Origin: Verrucomicrobiota bacterium
GTDB lineage: Bacteria > Verrucomicrobiota > Verrucomicrobiia > Limisphaerales > J093
Assembly: GCA_029556615.1 (NCBI GenBank)
Contig: JAKQDD010000051.1
Span: 32,770-96,769, forward strand
Direction: 5' to 3'
Length of the DNA stretch: 64,000 nucleotides
A program made the position numbers and the translations under genes. Within the stretch, counting starts at the first letter, position 1. Each line of letters begins with the position of its first letter. Under the pieces are notes generated by a model. It ran no database searches. It was not told the DNA's origin and worked only from the letters and a program-made list of their open reading frames with translations. Shown here piece after piece: positions 18,190 through 26,747 of the stretch.

Positions 18190-18360
18190 GGGGATGGATC
18201 AGAGCGCAAAAATCGATGTATGTTGTTGATTATCAATGACAAAACAAAATCCCGCCTGTGGGTCAATGAGCGTTCAAAAAAAGTCCAGAAAATCATTGAC
18301 ACCAAGGGGTGTTTTCCCGAGACTGACGGCGCACACGGAAACAACCTAACAAAGGAAACC
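18190..18360 (+). promoter_or_regulatory. A/T-rich leader of the secreted-protein operon
   Basis: This stretch is far richer in A and T than the rest of the window. It contains the inverted repeat TTGATTATCAA (18226-18236), several A-runs, a TTGACA (about 18295) and a purine-rich AAAGGAAA ribosome site just before the ATG at 18361. I cannot assign a firm -10, so the exact promoter is open, but the composition suggests a strongly expressed transcript. Confidence 0.5.
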
Positions 18361-18990
18361 ATGAGAACTCAAAGGCTACTTCTGGCTGCGCTGGGTGTTG
18401 CGACTGCCGCAACGGCAATGGCGCAGGTTTATTCAGTGAACGCGGTTGGCTACGTGAACACGGATTTGGTTCCGGGCTACAACCTGATTTCGAACCCGCT
18501 GGACAACAAGGCCGGGAACAAGGTTCAGGACCTTTTCGCCATCGGGAAATCGGTCACGATCTATAAGTACTCGGGTGGCAAGTACGATCTTGCCAGCTAC
18601 GATGCCGATTTCGAAGAGTGGTCCAACGGCGCGATGGTTTTGGCTCCGGGCGAAGGTGCATTCGTGCAGATCGTCGAGGCGGCCAAGGTGACGTTCGTGG
18701 GCGAAGTTGTCCAGGGCGCGACGTTGAACAAGCTGGCCCAGGGCTTCAACATGGTCAGCTCGATCGTTCCGCAGACCGGCAAGCTCGTGGGCGAACTGAA
18801 GTTCCCGAGCGACATTTCGTTTACGGTCTACACCTATGGCGGTGGATACACGCTGTACGCTTGGGACGTGGACTTCGAGGAGTGGACGGAAACGGGGGAA
18901 CCGACCATCAACGTGGGACAGGCGTTCTGGGTCCAAGTGCCCGCTGCGAAGGACTGGGCTCGCACGTTTGACGTGAACAATCCGAACTAA
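18361..18990 (+). CDS. Secreted 'VNAVGYVN' protein with internal duplication
   Basis: A 209-residue exported protein. The signal peptide ends TATAMA, with cleavage before QVYSVNAVGYVN, a motif I associate with many exported proteins of Verrucomicrobia. The mature part contains two related halves. Half one has YNLISNPL, VTIYKYSGGKY, DADFEEWSNG and GEGAFVQI. Half two has FNMVSSIV, FTVYTYGGGY, DVDFEEWTETGE and GQAFWVQV. The function is unknown; an abundant surface or matrix protein is an inference from the leader and signal peptide. A PEP-CTERM gene follows after 45 bases and shares its terminator. Confidence 0.75.
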   Translation: MRTQRLLLAALGVATAATAMAQVYSVNAVGYVNTDLVPGYNLISNPLDNKAGNKVQDLFAIGKSVTIYKYSGGKYDLASYDADFEEWSNGAMVLAPGEGAFVQIVEAAKVTFVGEVVQGATLNKLAQGFNMVSSIVPQTGKLVGELKFPSDISFTVYTYGGGYTLYAWDVDFEEWTETGEPTINVGQAFWVQVPAAKDWARTFDVNNPN

Positions 18991-19035
18991 CACAAACAAC
19001 CAAGAGAACGAAAGAAAGCACAGGGAAGAAAAGCT

Positions 19036-19608
19036 ATGAAGAAACTACTGTTGGCAGTTGCGTGCTGCGTGGCAACGGTTGCCGCTCTCGCCCAACCCCA
19101 GCTCAATTGGGGCAGTCAGGTGTCGAGCGCAGGGCTGAAGTTCACCTTCAGTGAAGCGGGGACGGGCGCTCTCCTGGGCGACACGTACGTGGCGGGTCTG
19201 ATGTGGGGTAAGGCGGCGGATAGTTTGGCTCCTGCACAGAGTGGTGGGGTGCCGGTTGTTCTGCCGTTCAAGATGAAGTCAGGCGTGGGCAGTGGAGTTT
19301 ATTCCACTGGCTCGCTTGTCAGCATTGACGGAACCGACTGGGGTCAGGCGATCTACTTGCAGGTTGTTGCGTACGACAAGAATGCTCCGTCCTACGCCGC
19401 CGCGATCGCTCCGGGCAGCGGATACAAAGCCGGTGCCTCGGACATCATCCCGTTCACCCTCCCTTCTAACGCGACGGAACCCATTAAGACGCTCGATGCG
19501 TTGAATGGGAAGAGCTTCACGGTTGACGCCGTGGTCATTCCTGAGCCTTCGATCCTGGCGCTGGGTCTGCTCGGTGGCGTGGCATTCCTGCTCCGCCGTC
19601 GCAGCTAA
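19036..19608 (+). CDS. PEP-CTERM sorting domain protein
   Basis: A 190-residue exported protein with a typical signal peptide (LLLAVACCVATVAALA, cleavage before QPQLNWG). The C-terminal PEP-CTERM tail has IPEPSILALGLLGGVAFLL followed by RRRS. The central part is beta-rich, Gly/Ser-rich and unrecognised. It is the second gene behind the A/T-rich leader, and a strong intrinsic terminator lies 20 bases after its stop. Confidence 0.85.
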   Translation: MKKLLLAVACCVATVAALAQPQLNWGSQVSSAGLKFTFSEAGTGALLGDTYVAGLMWGKAADSLAPAQSGGVPVVLPFKMKSGVGSGVYSTGSLVSIDGTDWGQAIYLQVVAYDKNAPSYAAAIAPGSGYKAGASDIIPFTLPSNATEPIKTLDALNGKSFTVDAVVIPEPSILALGLLGGVAFLLRRRS

Positions 19609-19628
19609 GCTCGAATCGTAATCTCACA

Positions 19629-19656
19629 GGGGCCGCTCGTCAGAGCGGCCCTTTTT
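19629..19656 (+). terminator. Rho-independent terminator
   Basis: Nine-pair stem GGGCCGCTC (19630-19638) and GAGCGGCCC (19643-19651) with loop GTCA and a TTTTT tract. It closes the two-gene secreted-protein operon and separates it from the tRNA. Confidence 0.92.
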
Positions 19657-19722
19657 GCTTTGAAGGCGCAGCGGCTATTGACAAGCGTGGCGCGGGCCAT
19701 TAAGGAATAGCGCGCACGGCGT

Positions 19723-19797
19723 GGCGCGTTCGTCTATCAGTTAGGACGCGGCCCTCTCAAGGCCGAAAGATGGGTGCGATTCCCATACGCGCTACCA
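19723..19797 (+). tRNA. tRNA-Glu, anticodon CTC
   Basis: 75 bases folding as a cloverleaf. The acceptor is GGCGCGT/ACGCGCT with a G-U first pair, discriminator A and an encoded CCA. The D arm begins TCGTCTATCAGTTAGGA. The anticodon stem CGGCC/GGCCG encloses loop CTCTCAA, giving anticodon CTC. The T arm is ATGGG-TGCGATT-CCCAT. The RelE-like gene begins five bases after the CCA. Confidence 0.93.
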
Positions 19798-19802
19798 ACT
19801 TC

Positions 19803-20177
19803 ATGCAACCGTTTCAGATCATCTTCAATCCGGTGAGCGCGGCCGAGCTCTCGAGGATGCCGAAGGAGCTGCAGTTGGAGATTCTTGGGGAGTTTCGGGG
19901 CTTGCCTCAGGAGGTCGTGAGCACGGATCTCGAGCGGTTCGGTAAACTGCGGCGTGGGGGAAAGACGCTGCACCGGTTCCGGCTTGGGGACTACCGGGTG
20001 TACTTCGAGCGGCACGAGCTGGGCGTGGTGGTCCACCGCATACTGAGTCGGAACAGCCTGCGGGACTTTCAATTCCGCTCGAACCTGCCGTTGGGCGAGG
20101 ACGAGGCGTTGCAAGACAATCCGAAGTTCTGGGAGCTGATCGAGGCGGCGACGCAGTCGGGTCGTCGGGAGAGCTGA
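19803..20177 (+). CDS. RelE/ParE-superfamily-like protein, no antitoxin partner
   Basis: A 124-residue protein whose first 95 residues resemble the RelE/ParE fold: FQIIFNPVSAAELSRMPKEL, then GKLRRGGKTLHRFRLGDYRV, then YFERHELGVVVHRILSRNSL, ending in an added acidic tail. Family members are ribosome-dependent mRNA interferases or gyrase poisons, normally paired with an antitoxin. Here no small partner gene lies on either side. It starts at ATG 19803, five bases after the tRNA-Glu CCA, with no ribosome site. An earlier in-frame ATG at 19770 lies inside the tRNA. Toxicity is unproven, and the protein may have another role. Confidence 0.65.
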   Translation: MQPFQIIFNPVSAAELSRMPKELQLEILGEFRGLPQEVVSTDLERFGKLRRGGKTLHRFRLGDYRVYFERHELGVVVHRILSRNSLRDFQFRSNLPLGEDEALQDNPKFWELIEAATQSGRRES

Positions 20178-20195
20178 TCCGCGCCGGGGCCGGGC

Positions 20196-20816
20196 TCAGC
20201 TCAGGTCTTCACCGAGCTCGACATTCCAATAGGCCAGGTCGAGGAAGTGTTTCCAGTCGTCGTGGTAGGGGAGGCCGAGGTTGACCTGGACGAAAGGCCG
20301 CCATTTGGGCCGCTTGGGCTTTCGGATAAGGTGCATGCCGGCTTCCTGCGGGGTACGGTTCGCCTTGCGGGTGTTGCACTCGACACAGGAGCAGACGATG
20401 TTCTCCCAGGAGGTCGGCCCGCCGCGATCGCGCGGGATGACGTGATCCAGGTTGAGGTCCCGGCGATCAAAGACGCCGCCGCAGTACTGGCAGGTGTTCC
20501 TGTCGCGCTCGAAGATGTTGTGGCGGGTGAACTTCACCTCCTTGCGCGGGAGACGATCGAACATCAGGAGGAGAATAACCCGCGGCACGCGGATCCGGAA
20601 CGAGACCGCCTGGACGCTCTCGGGGTGCGGTTGCTCTTGAGAGAGATCGCGCCACTCGGCGAAGCTGTAGGTTTGGAAGCTGCCGTCGGGAAGACTGAAC
20701 ACCACCTGGGCGTGCCCCTCGAACAACAGGCTGAGGGCGCGCCGGACCGAGCAGACGTTGACCGCCTGCCAGAGCCGGTTCAGCACCAATACATGTTGGG
20801 TGAGGAACGAACTCAT
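20196..20816 (-). CDS. HNH endonuclease-family protein
   Basis: A 206-residue protein. An N-terminal domain (VLVLNRLWQAVNVCSVRRAL, residues about 10-29) is followed by an HNH nuclease domain: zinc Cys pair CQYCGG near residue 109, LNLDHVIPRDRGG near 119-131 with the catalytic His, and CVECNTRKANRTP near 141-153 with the second Cys pair and Asn. This architecture is a widespread chromosomal family of unknown substrate, often a housekeeping gene rather than a mobile nuclease. ATG 20816 is preferred over 20825. It is convergent with the RelE-like gene. Confidence 0.85.
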   Translation of the reverse strand: MSSFLTQHVLVLNRLWQAVNVCSVRRALSLLFEGHAQVVFSLPDGSFQTYSFAEWRDLSQEQPHPESVQAVSFRIRVPRVILLLMFDRLPRKEVKFTRHNIFERDRNTCQYCGGVFDRRDLNLDHVIPRDRGGPTSWENIVCSCVECNTRKANRTPQEAGMHLIRKPKRPKWRPFVQVNLGLPYHDDWKHFLDLAYWNVELGEDLS

Positions 20817-20903
20817 GGCGCCCACCGCAGGCCGTGTGCAAGCAAGAAATCCCCCCCGGCATTGACATCGCCGGCGGGAAGACCCTGCCCCGCATTGGAG
20901 GCG

Positions 20904-20933
20904 ACGCTACCACGCAGCGGGAAACGCTGTCAA
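20904..20933 (-). promoter_or_regulatory. Candidate sigma-70 promoter for the HNH gene
   Basis: Read on the minus strand: TTGACA (20933-20928), an 18-base spacer, then TAGCGT (20909-20904). It would give a leader of about 80 bases before the start at 20816. Confidence 0.45.
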
Positions 20934-20991
20934 TTGTCCGCCGACTCAATCCCGTTGCCAAAGGCGACGGGGACGAATTAGACTGGCGGCC

Positions 20992-22896
20992 ATGAAGCAG
21001 TTTTGCGCTTTGGGGTTGATTGCGGCTCTAGCGCTGGCCGCCCAAGTGCTTGCGGAAGGACCGGATGATCTCTTCATCCGGCTCTACAATCTCATTCTGC
21101 AGGCTGACACCCTGCAGGCGAATGGGCGCGCGCAGGAAGCCCAGGAGAAGTACCTCGATGCCGAGCAGGTGCTCGACACCCTCGAGACCACGTTTCCGAA
21201 GTGGAATCCCAAGATCGTCAGCTATCGGCGGGCGTACATTGTCGAGCGTCTCGGTCCGAACCGGCCGCCGCCGCGTAAGACCGCCACGCCCGCGACCGGG
21301 GAGAAGCCTGAGACTGGCGGCCGAGCGACCGCAGCATCTGCAGGGGTGCCGGGGGCTGAGGCTGATGAGGGGGCGGCGGCGTTGAATCGGGAGATTCAAG
21401 CCTTGCAGGCGGAGCGGGATCGGCTGGAAGCGAAGCTGCGGGAGGCTCTCGCCGTGCAACCGGCGGCGGTGGATCCCCGGGAGCTGGCGAAGGCCGAGAA
21501 GAGGATTCAGGAATTGGAGAAGGAGAATCAGCGGCTCGGGACGAGCGTGACCCAGCAGCAGAAGAAGCTCGAGCAGGCTGCAGATCCGGCGGCCCTCGAG
21601 GAGGCGCAGAAGGCGCTCAAAGAGGCGCGCAAAGCGCTGGATCGCCAGACAGAATCGGTTCGCGATTTGACCCGGGAGAAGCAGGAGCTCGAACAGAAGC
21701 TCCGCAAGGCAACGGAGAAGGCCAGGAGCCGGACAGGGCGCGGCGAGTCCGCCCCGGCGGCGGCTTCGGCGTCCGGGGCTGCGGAGTCCAAGGCGGCGGA
21801 CGAGATCCGGCAGCGTCTCGAGTTTGCGGAGCGCGAGCTCGAAGCGGAGCGCCGCCGGAGTGAGACGCTGCTGAAGGAGAAGGGCGCGCTCGAGCAGCGG
21901 TTGGTCGAGTTATCGGCGCAGAAGGCCGGGGTTACGCCCCCGGCGGCGGCTGCGCCGCCGCCGCCTGCGGTAGCCGCGGCTCCAGCCGCGCCGGTGTCGG
22001 CGAAACCCGTCACGGACAGTCGGACAGCGCGTGCGGTGGAGAAGCAGCAGATCAAGATGCTGGAGCGCGAGCGGGATGATCTGCAGAAGCGGGTCAATGT
22101 GCTCACCCAGGAACTTGAGAACCGCCGGATCCGGTCCGGTTCGGCGCAGAACGACCGGTTGGCGGAGGAATTATCGTTGTTGCGCGCGCGGCTGCAGGTT
22201 TACGAGGCGCGCCAGGTGCCGTTCACGGCGGAAGAGAGGGCGCTGTTCAAGCGGAGCGCCGACCTGAGCGGCCGGTCCGAGGCGGCTCTCTCGAGGCGCG
22301 CGGCGCGGCAGATCCCGGCCGGCGCGGCGACGCTTGTTGCGGAGGCGCAGCGCGCCTTTCAGAGCCGTCGTCTCGATGAAGCCGAGAGGAAGTTCCAGCA
22401 GGCCCTCGTTCTGGACGAGCGGAACGTGGCGCTCTTGACCGATCTTGCGGCCACCCAGATTGAGCAGAACCAGTTGGAGAAGGCGGAGGCGACTCTCAAG
22501 AGAGCGGAAGCCGAAGACAAGAACGATCCGGATGTGCTCTCGCTGTTGGGGCTCGTGCGGTTTCGCCAGGACAAGTACGATGAGGCGTTCGACATTCTGG
22601 GAAGGGCGGCCCAGCTCAATCCGGACAACGCCCTGACCCAGAACTACCTCGGGGTGACGCTCAGTCAGAAGGGGCAGCGGCAAGCGGCGGAAACCGCCTT
22701 CCGCAAGGCGATCCAGCTTGAGCCTGGCTATGCCGAGGCGCACTACAATCTCGCCGTGGCGTATGCCCGCCAGAAGCCGCCCTTCCCGGAGCTGGCGAAG
22801 TGGCATTACCAGAAGGCGATCAGTCTCGGTCAGCCGCGCAGCCCGGAGATCGAGCAGATGATCGAATCGAGCGGCGGCGCGGGGGTGCCGCAGTAG
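20992..22896 (+). CDS. Exported coiled-coil TPR protein
   Basis: A 634-residue protein with a signal peptide (CALGLIAALALAAQVLA, cleavage before EGPDD). A short helical domain is followed by a long coiled coil of roughly 250 residues (residues about 130-415, rich in Glu/Lys/Arg/Gln heptads), interrupted by Pro/Ala linkers. At least four TPR units lie near residues 445-600 (for example AQRAFQSRRLDEAERKFQQA and NYLGVTLSQKGQRQAAETAF). It probably scaffolds a periplasmic or envelope complex; the partner is unknown. The FG-GAP gene starts two bases after the stop, so the two products likely act together. Confidence 0.8.
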   Translation: MKQFCALGLIAALALAAQVLAEGPDDLFIRLYNLILQADTLQANGRAQEAQEKYLDAEQVLDTLETTFPKWNPKIVSYRRAYIVERLGPNRPPPRKTATPATGEKPETGGRATAASAGVPGAEADEGAAALNREIQALQAERDRLEAKLREALAVQPAAVDPRELAKAEKRIQELEKENQRLGTSVTQQQKKLEQAADPAALEEAQKALKEARKALDRQTESVRDLTREKQELEQKLRKATEKARSRTGRGESAPAAASASGAAESKAADEIRQRLEFAERELEAERRRSETLLKEKGALEQRLVELSAQKAGVTPPAAAAPPPPAVAAAPAAPVSAKPVTDSRTARAVEKQQIKMLERERDDLQKRVNVLTQELENRRIRSGSAQNDRLAEELSLLRARLQVYEARQVPFTAEERALFKRSADLSGRSEAALSRRAARQIPAGAATLVAEAQRAFQSRRLDEAERKFQQALVLDERNVALLTDLAATQIEQNQLEKAEATLKRAEAEDKNDPDVLSLLGLVRFRQDKYDEAFDILGRAAQLNPDNALTQNYLGVTLSQKGQRQAAETAFRKAIQLEPGYAEAHYNLAVAYARQKPPFPELAKWHYQKAISLGQPRSPEIEQMIESSGGAGVPQ

Positions 22897-22898
22897 CG

Positions 22899-25241
22899 AT
22901 GCGATCCAGGGTCGCCAACGCCGGTCGGACGTCGGGCTGGGGGGGGCGGATTGCGGCGCTGCTCGCACTGGGGTGCGTTGTGGACGCGCTTGGCCAGGGC
23001 GGGATCACCAACCGCTTTGGGTTCACCGGGCCCGAGATTTTCCCCATTGACAACCTGATCAGCCAGATCCGGCATGCCGATCTTGACGGGGACGGTCTCG
23101 AGGACCTGGTGGTCGCCAACAACAATCGATCGAAGATCAGCCTTCTTTACAATCGGACGGGACAACCGCCCGGCTCCCGTCCGGCGGGGGCGAAGCGGGA
23201 GCTGAACGAGCTGCCTCCCGACGCCCGTTTCCAGATCGAGTCCATCGCCTCCGAGAAAACGCTGTCCGCCTTGGTGGTGACGGACCTCGACGGCAACCGG
23301 CGGCCGGACCTGGCGTACTACGGGACGCCGAAGGAGCTGGTGGTTCAGTATCATGAGGGCACCAATGCCTGGGGTGCGCCCAAGCGGTGGGCGATTGACG
23401 ACGGCCTGATGGATCCCAATGCCCTGACGTCAGGCGATCTGAACGGCGATGGGCGTGAGGACCTGCTCCTGCTGGGGGAGAGCGCTGCGTATTTTCTGGC
23501 GCAGCAACCGGATCACACGCTGGCCGATCCCGAGAAGATCCCGTACCAGGGCGGGGTCAAGGCGGCGCGCATTCTGGACATTGACGGCGACGGCCGGTCG
23601 GACCTGGTGCTTGTCAACTGGGAACATGCGTATCCGTTCCGGGTTCGGCTGCAGACGGTGGGCGGTCAATTGGGGCCGGAGATGCATTTCGCCCTGCCGC
23701 CGGTTCGGTCTTGTTTTCTCGATGATCTCGACAACGACCATCGCACCGAGGTGATTACGATCGCGGCGAAGTCGGGTCGGGCTCAGGTGTCGAACTTCAG
23801 CCGGAAATCAGCGGAGCTCCTGGGGGGCGCGTTTCGTCAGGGGCAGTTTCAGGTGCTGCCACTCGTCAAGACCACGAAGAACCGCCGTGGCCTTGTCTGG
23901 GCGGACCTCGACGGCGACCGGTTGACCGACCTCCTGGCCGCCGAGCCTGAGAGCGGGCAAATCAGTCTGTTCCTGCAGCAGCCCGACGGCGTCTTTGCCG
24001 CCTGCAAGACCTTTCCGAGCTTCACGGGGATTGGCGATGTGGCGGTGGCGGATTGGGATGGCGACCAGCGACCGGAGGTGTTTGTGCTGAGCACGGACGA
24101 GCGCCAGGTGGGAGTCAGCCGCGTGGACGCCCACGGCGGCGTGCCGTTCCCGGCGACGATCGCCGTCGAGGGACGCCCGCTGGCACTGGCGGTGGGTTCC
24201 CTGCGCTCCGGCCAACCGCCGCAGTTGGCGGTGATCGTTGAACAGGACGGGAAACGCGAGCTCGTGCTCCGCGATGCGCGGGGCAAGACGCGCCGCCAAA
24301 GACTCAGCGAGAGCTTCAAGGCGAACCCCTCGGCCCTCCTGATCCACGACATCAACCAGGATGAGAGGCCTGACCTCGTGCTGCTGATTCCGTATGAGAA
24401 AGTCAAGGTCCTGCTCCAGGTGGAGGACGGCCCGTTCGAGGAGCAGGATGTGGCGCCGCCCGGGGGGAGCGCGGAGCAGCCGTGGGCACGGGCTGCGGAT
24501 GTCGACGGCGACGGTCGGGAGGAACTGCTGTTGGCTCAGAAGAATTTCGTGCGCGCCGTCCTGCTGCAGCCGGAGACGCTGGCTGAGGGTTCGACCAACA
24601 AGCCCGGCTGGGTGTTTGCAGTGAAAGAACAAATCAACGGGGCTTCCAGCAGTTCCCGGATCGTGGGGGCAGTCCCGCTGTGCAGCGGGACGAATCGCGT
24701 GGCGAGCCTGTTCCTTCTGGATGCCGAGCGCAAGGCGCTCACCCTCTGCGAGCGTGATCCCGCGGGCGTCTGGCAGGCGGGCCGGAGTGTCTCGCTCCCG
24801 GTCTCGGACTTCGCCGCCCTCGAGCCGGTCGTGCTCGGCGGGCCGCATCCGCAGGCCGTTGCGTTCATCGGGCTCAACGCGGTGGCCTGGCTTTCGTTGG
24901 GCGGGGAGGTTTGGGAGTTCAAGGTGCTGGATGACTACGAGACGCCGATCCGCGACGGATACCTGATGGATGTGGTCAGCGGCGACCTGAATCAGGACGG
25001 CCGCAAGGACCTCGTGTTCCTCGAGACGTCGAAGAACCACTTGGACCTGGTCACGTTCGATCCACCGCATCGGCTGGTGCCTGCCGACCGCTGGCAGGTC
25101 TTCGAGGAGCGGACGTTCAAGGGAAGGCGGCCGGAGGCACCCGAGCCGCGCGAAGCCGTGATCGCCGACTTCACCGGGGACGGCCGCAACGATCTTGCGG
25201 TGATCGTGCACGATCGTGTCCTGGTCTACCCGCAGGAGTGA
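22899..25241 (+). CDS. Exported FG-GAP/VCBS repeat protein
   Basis: A 780-residue protein with a signal sequence (IAALLALGCVVDALG). About eight FG-GAP-type beta-propeller repeats, each with a calcium-loop DxDxDG, are visible: DLDGDGLEDLVV, DLNGDGREDLLL, DIDGDGRSDLVL, DWDGDQRPEVFV, DVDGDGREELLL, DLNQDGRKDLVF, DFTGDGRNDLAV. They imply one or two seven-bladed propellers outside the cytoplasm that bind protein or carbohydrate. It starts two bases after the TPR gene and is presumably co-translated with it. The ATG at 22899 is chosen because earlier in-frame codons lie inside the TPR gene. Confidence 0.85.
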   Translation: MRSRVANAGRTSGWGGRIAALLALGCVVDALGQGGITNRFGFTGPEIFPIDNLISQIRHADLDGDGLEDLVVANNNRSKISLLYNRTGQPPGSRPAGAKRELNELPPDARFQIESIASEKTLSALVVTDLDGNRRPDLAYYGTPKELVVQYHEGTNAWGAPKRWAIDDGLMDPNALTSGDLNGDGREDLLLLGESAAYFLAQQPDHTLADPEKIPYQGGVKAARILDIDGDGRSDLVLVNWEHAYPFRVRLQTVGGQLGPEMHFALPPVRSCFLDDLDNDHRTEVITIAAKSGRAQVSNFSRKSAELLGGAFRQGQFQVLPLVKTTKNRRGLVWADLDGDRLTDLLAAEPESGQISLFLQQPDGVFAACKTFPSFTGIGDVAVADWDGDQRPEVFVLSTDERQVGVSRVDAHGGVPFPATIAVEGRPLALAVGSLRSGQPPQLAVIVEQDGKRELVLRDARGKTRRQRLSESFKANPSALLIHDINQDERPDLVLLIPYEKVKVLLQVEDGPFEEQDVAPPGGSAEQPWARAADVDGDGREELLLAQKNFVRAVLLQPETLAEGSTNKPGWVFAVKEQINGASSSSRIVGAVPLCSGTNRVASLFLLDAERKALTLCERDPAGVWQAGRSVSLPVSDFAALEPVVLGGPHPQAVAFIGLNAVAWLSLGGEVWEFKVLDDYETPIRDGYLMDVVSGDLNQDGRKDLVFLETSKNHLDLVTFDPPHRLVPADRWQVFEERTFKGRRPEAPEPREAVIADFTGDGRNDLAVIVHDRVLVYPQE

Positions 25242-25355
25242 GGGCCCCGATCCGCGCGACGTGAGACGCCAACCGAGGGAAGGACAAAGGAAAACGGGAT
25301 CCAGATCCAGGACATGGTCGCCCACGATTTCACGGCGACCTTTCCCACACCGTTC

Positions 25356-25442
25356 TAGCGAGGCGCGGAGGCAGGGTGCCCTGCTGCCCCCCCGCGGTTC
25401 CTTTGGACTGCATGTTTCATCGGTCTGAGGCGCGCCTCGCTA
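25356..25442 (+). repeat. Modular repeat R2, module B alone
   Basis: 87 bp from TAGCGAGGCGCGG to GCGCCTCGCTA. The right edge contains the perfect 12-base palindrome GAGGCGCGCCTC. No module A is adjacent, showing that the two modules can exist separately. The outer CTA is the TAG stop of the minus-strand esterase gene. The remaining bases 25242-25355 show nothing else I can support. Confidence 0.8.
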
Positions 25443-26555
25443 GGGTTGCAGCACGCGATCGAAAAGCTCATACGCGAGGGTTCGCATGGGTTCGGGGAAA
25501 TCGTGCGGACAATCGGGATGCTCGAGGCGCAGGAGGTCTGGCTTGCGATACAGGCGATAGACCGATGCTGCTGCAGCTGCGATCCGGTCCACGCTGGTCC
25601 ACTGGAAATTCGAGTCGTGCAGCGGCGCGCTGAGGAGCACGGGACGGGGCGCGAGCGCGGCGATCAGTTCGTGGAAATCGAAGGGGATGTCCTCGAGTCG
25701 TCCGGCATAGGCAGTCAACCGGGGCATGTACCGGGTCTGGCACCATCCCTGTTCCGGCGCCCACCGCTGCGGGTCACCGCCGTAGTAATCGAGGAAGGAG
25801 TCCAACCCGCAACTCGAGACGACAGCCCGGATCCGGTCATCGAAGACCGCGGTGAAGACCGCGTTATGTCCTCCCAGGGAATGGCCGATGGCGCCATAGC
25901 GGCCGTGCCGGACGTACGGGAGGGAATCCAGGAGGTCGAGACCACGGCGGTTGTCCCAGACGGCCTTCAGTGTGCCGCTTTGCCAGCCGAGCGCCGCCAG
26001 GTCCGGCTGGTAATCTGCCAGCAGCGGGTAGCTGGGCGCGAGGGTCACGTAGCCGCGCCGCGCGAGTTCGAGGGCGTAACTCCGGTTGGCGTCGGGGCCA
26101 AGACCCACCACCATCCGGTGTCCGAGGGTTGCGTGCGTGGGATGCAGGCATAAGACGCCTGGGAACCGGCCTTTTCCGGTCAGAGCCTGTTTGGGGATGA
26201 GGAGGTAGGCCGGGACCCGTCCGCCCGGTTCGGACTGGTAGGTGATCAACCGTCGCACGTGATCGCCGGCATCGGTCTCTTCGAGAACGATCATCTCGAG
26301 GGGGCAGCGTTTGGACCGGTCAGGAAGCGGGCCCATGACGTCCTGCATCCCGCGCAGGATCTCCGCCCGCCGGCGTTTCCAGTCGTGGACGGAGCGGACA
26401 GGGCGCATGGCTCCCTGGCGGTCCCGGTAGACGAGGAGGTCGGCGCGGTCCAGCCGGGCGGGCGCGGGAGGTGGGGTTGCGGCGCTGAGGAGCGCGGTGG
26501 TGGCGAACCCGAGCAGAAGCGGCAGAAGACGGCGACTGCGAGTCATGAGAATCAT
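25440..26555 (-). CDS. Exported alpha/beta hydrolase (acetyl-esterase/dienelactone-hydrolase type)
   Basis: A 371-residue protein with a signal peptide (RRLLPLLLGFATTALLSA) and an alpha/beta hydrolase core. There is an oxyanion segment GVLCLHPTHATLGHRMVVGL, the nucleophile elbow GAIGHSLGGHNAVF near residues 223-236, and a late His in HPDCPHDFP near residues 349-357. A long lid region carries DSFLDYYGGDPQRW. Proteins of this kind deacetylate or hydrolyse carbohydrate-linked esters outside the cell; the substrate is not evident. The start may be 26555 or 26546. The stop TAG is supplied by repeat R2. Confidence 0.78.
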   Translation of the reverse strand: MILMTRSRRLLPLLLGFATTALLSAATPPPAPARLDRADLLVYRDRQGAMRPVRSVHDWKRRRAEILRGMQDVMGPLPDRSKRCPLEMIVLEETDAGDHVRRLITYQSEPGGRVPAYLLIPKQALTGKGRFPGVLCLHPTHATLGHRMVVGLGPDANRSYALELARRGYVTLAPSYPLLADYQPDLAALGWQSGTLKAVWDNRRGLDLLDSLPYVRHGRYGAIGHSLGGHNAVFTAVFDDRIRAVVSSCGLDSFLDYYGGDPQRWAPEQGWCQTRYMPRLTAYAGRLEDIPFDFHELIAALAPRPVLLSAPLHDSNFQWTSVDRIAAAAASVYRLYRKPDLLRLEHPDCPHDFPEPMRTLAYELFDRVLQP

Positions 26556-26747
26556 GGCGGCCGGGTGTTCAGGCGCTGCAACTGCGCAGCGCGGCATGGC
26601 AGTCCGGAACTGCCCCATGTTCCACACCCTCGGGATGAAAGCAAGACCCTCCAAATCGGGTGGGCGATGCCCAGTGTTTCCCGAGCGTTCCGGGGGGGGA
26701 TTGGCTTTTCCCTTTTGTCCGGGCGGAGTTGCAGGTTGAATGGGCGC

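Noticed and set aside
19770..19802. Earlier start for the RelE-like gene
   Set aside because: This in-frame ATG lies inside the tRNA-Glu, so the start at 19803 is used.
20196..20816. HNH protein as an intron-encoded homing endonuclease or part of a defence island
   Set aside because: The flanking genes are ordinary, there is no intron-like split gene, and the N-terminal domain matches a common chromosomal HNH family.
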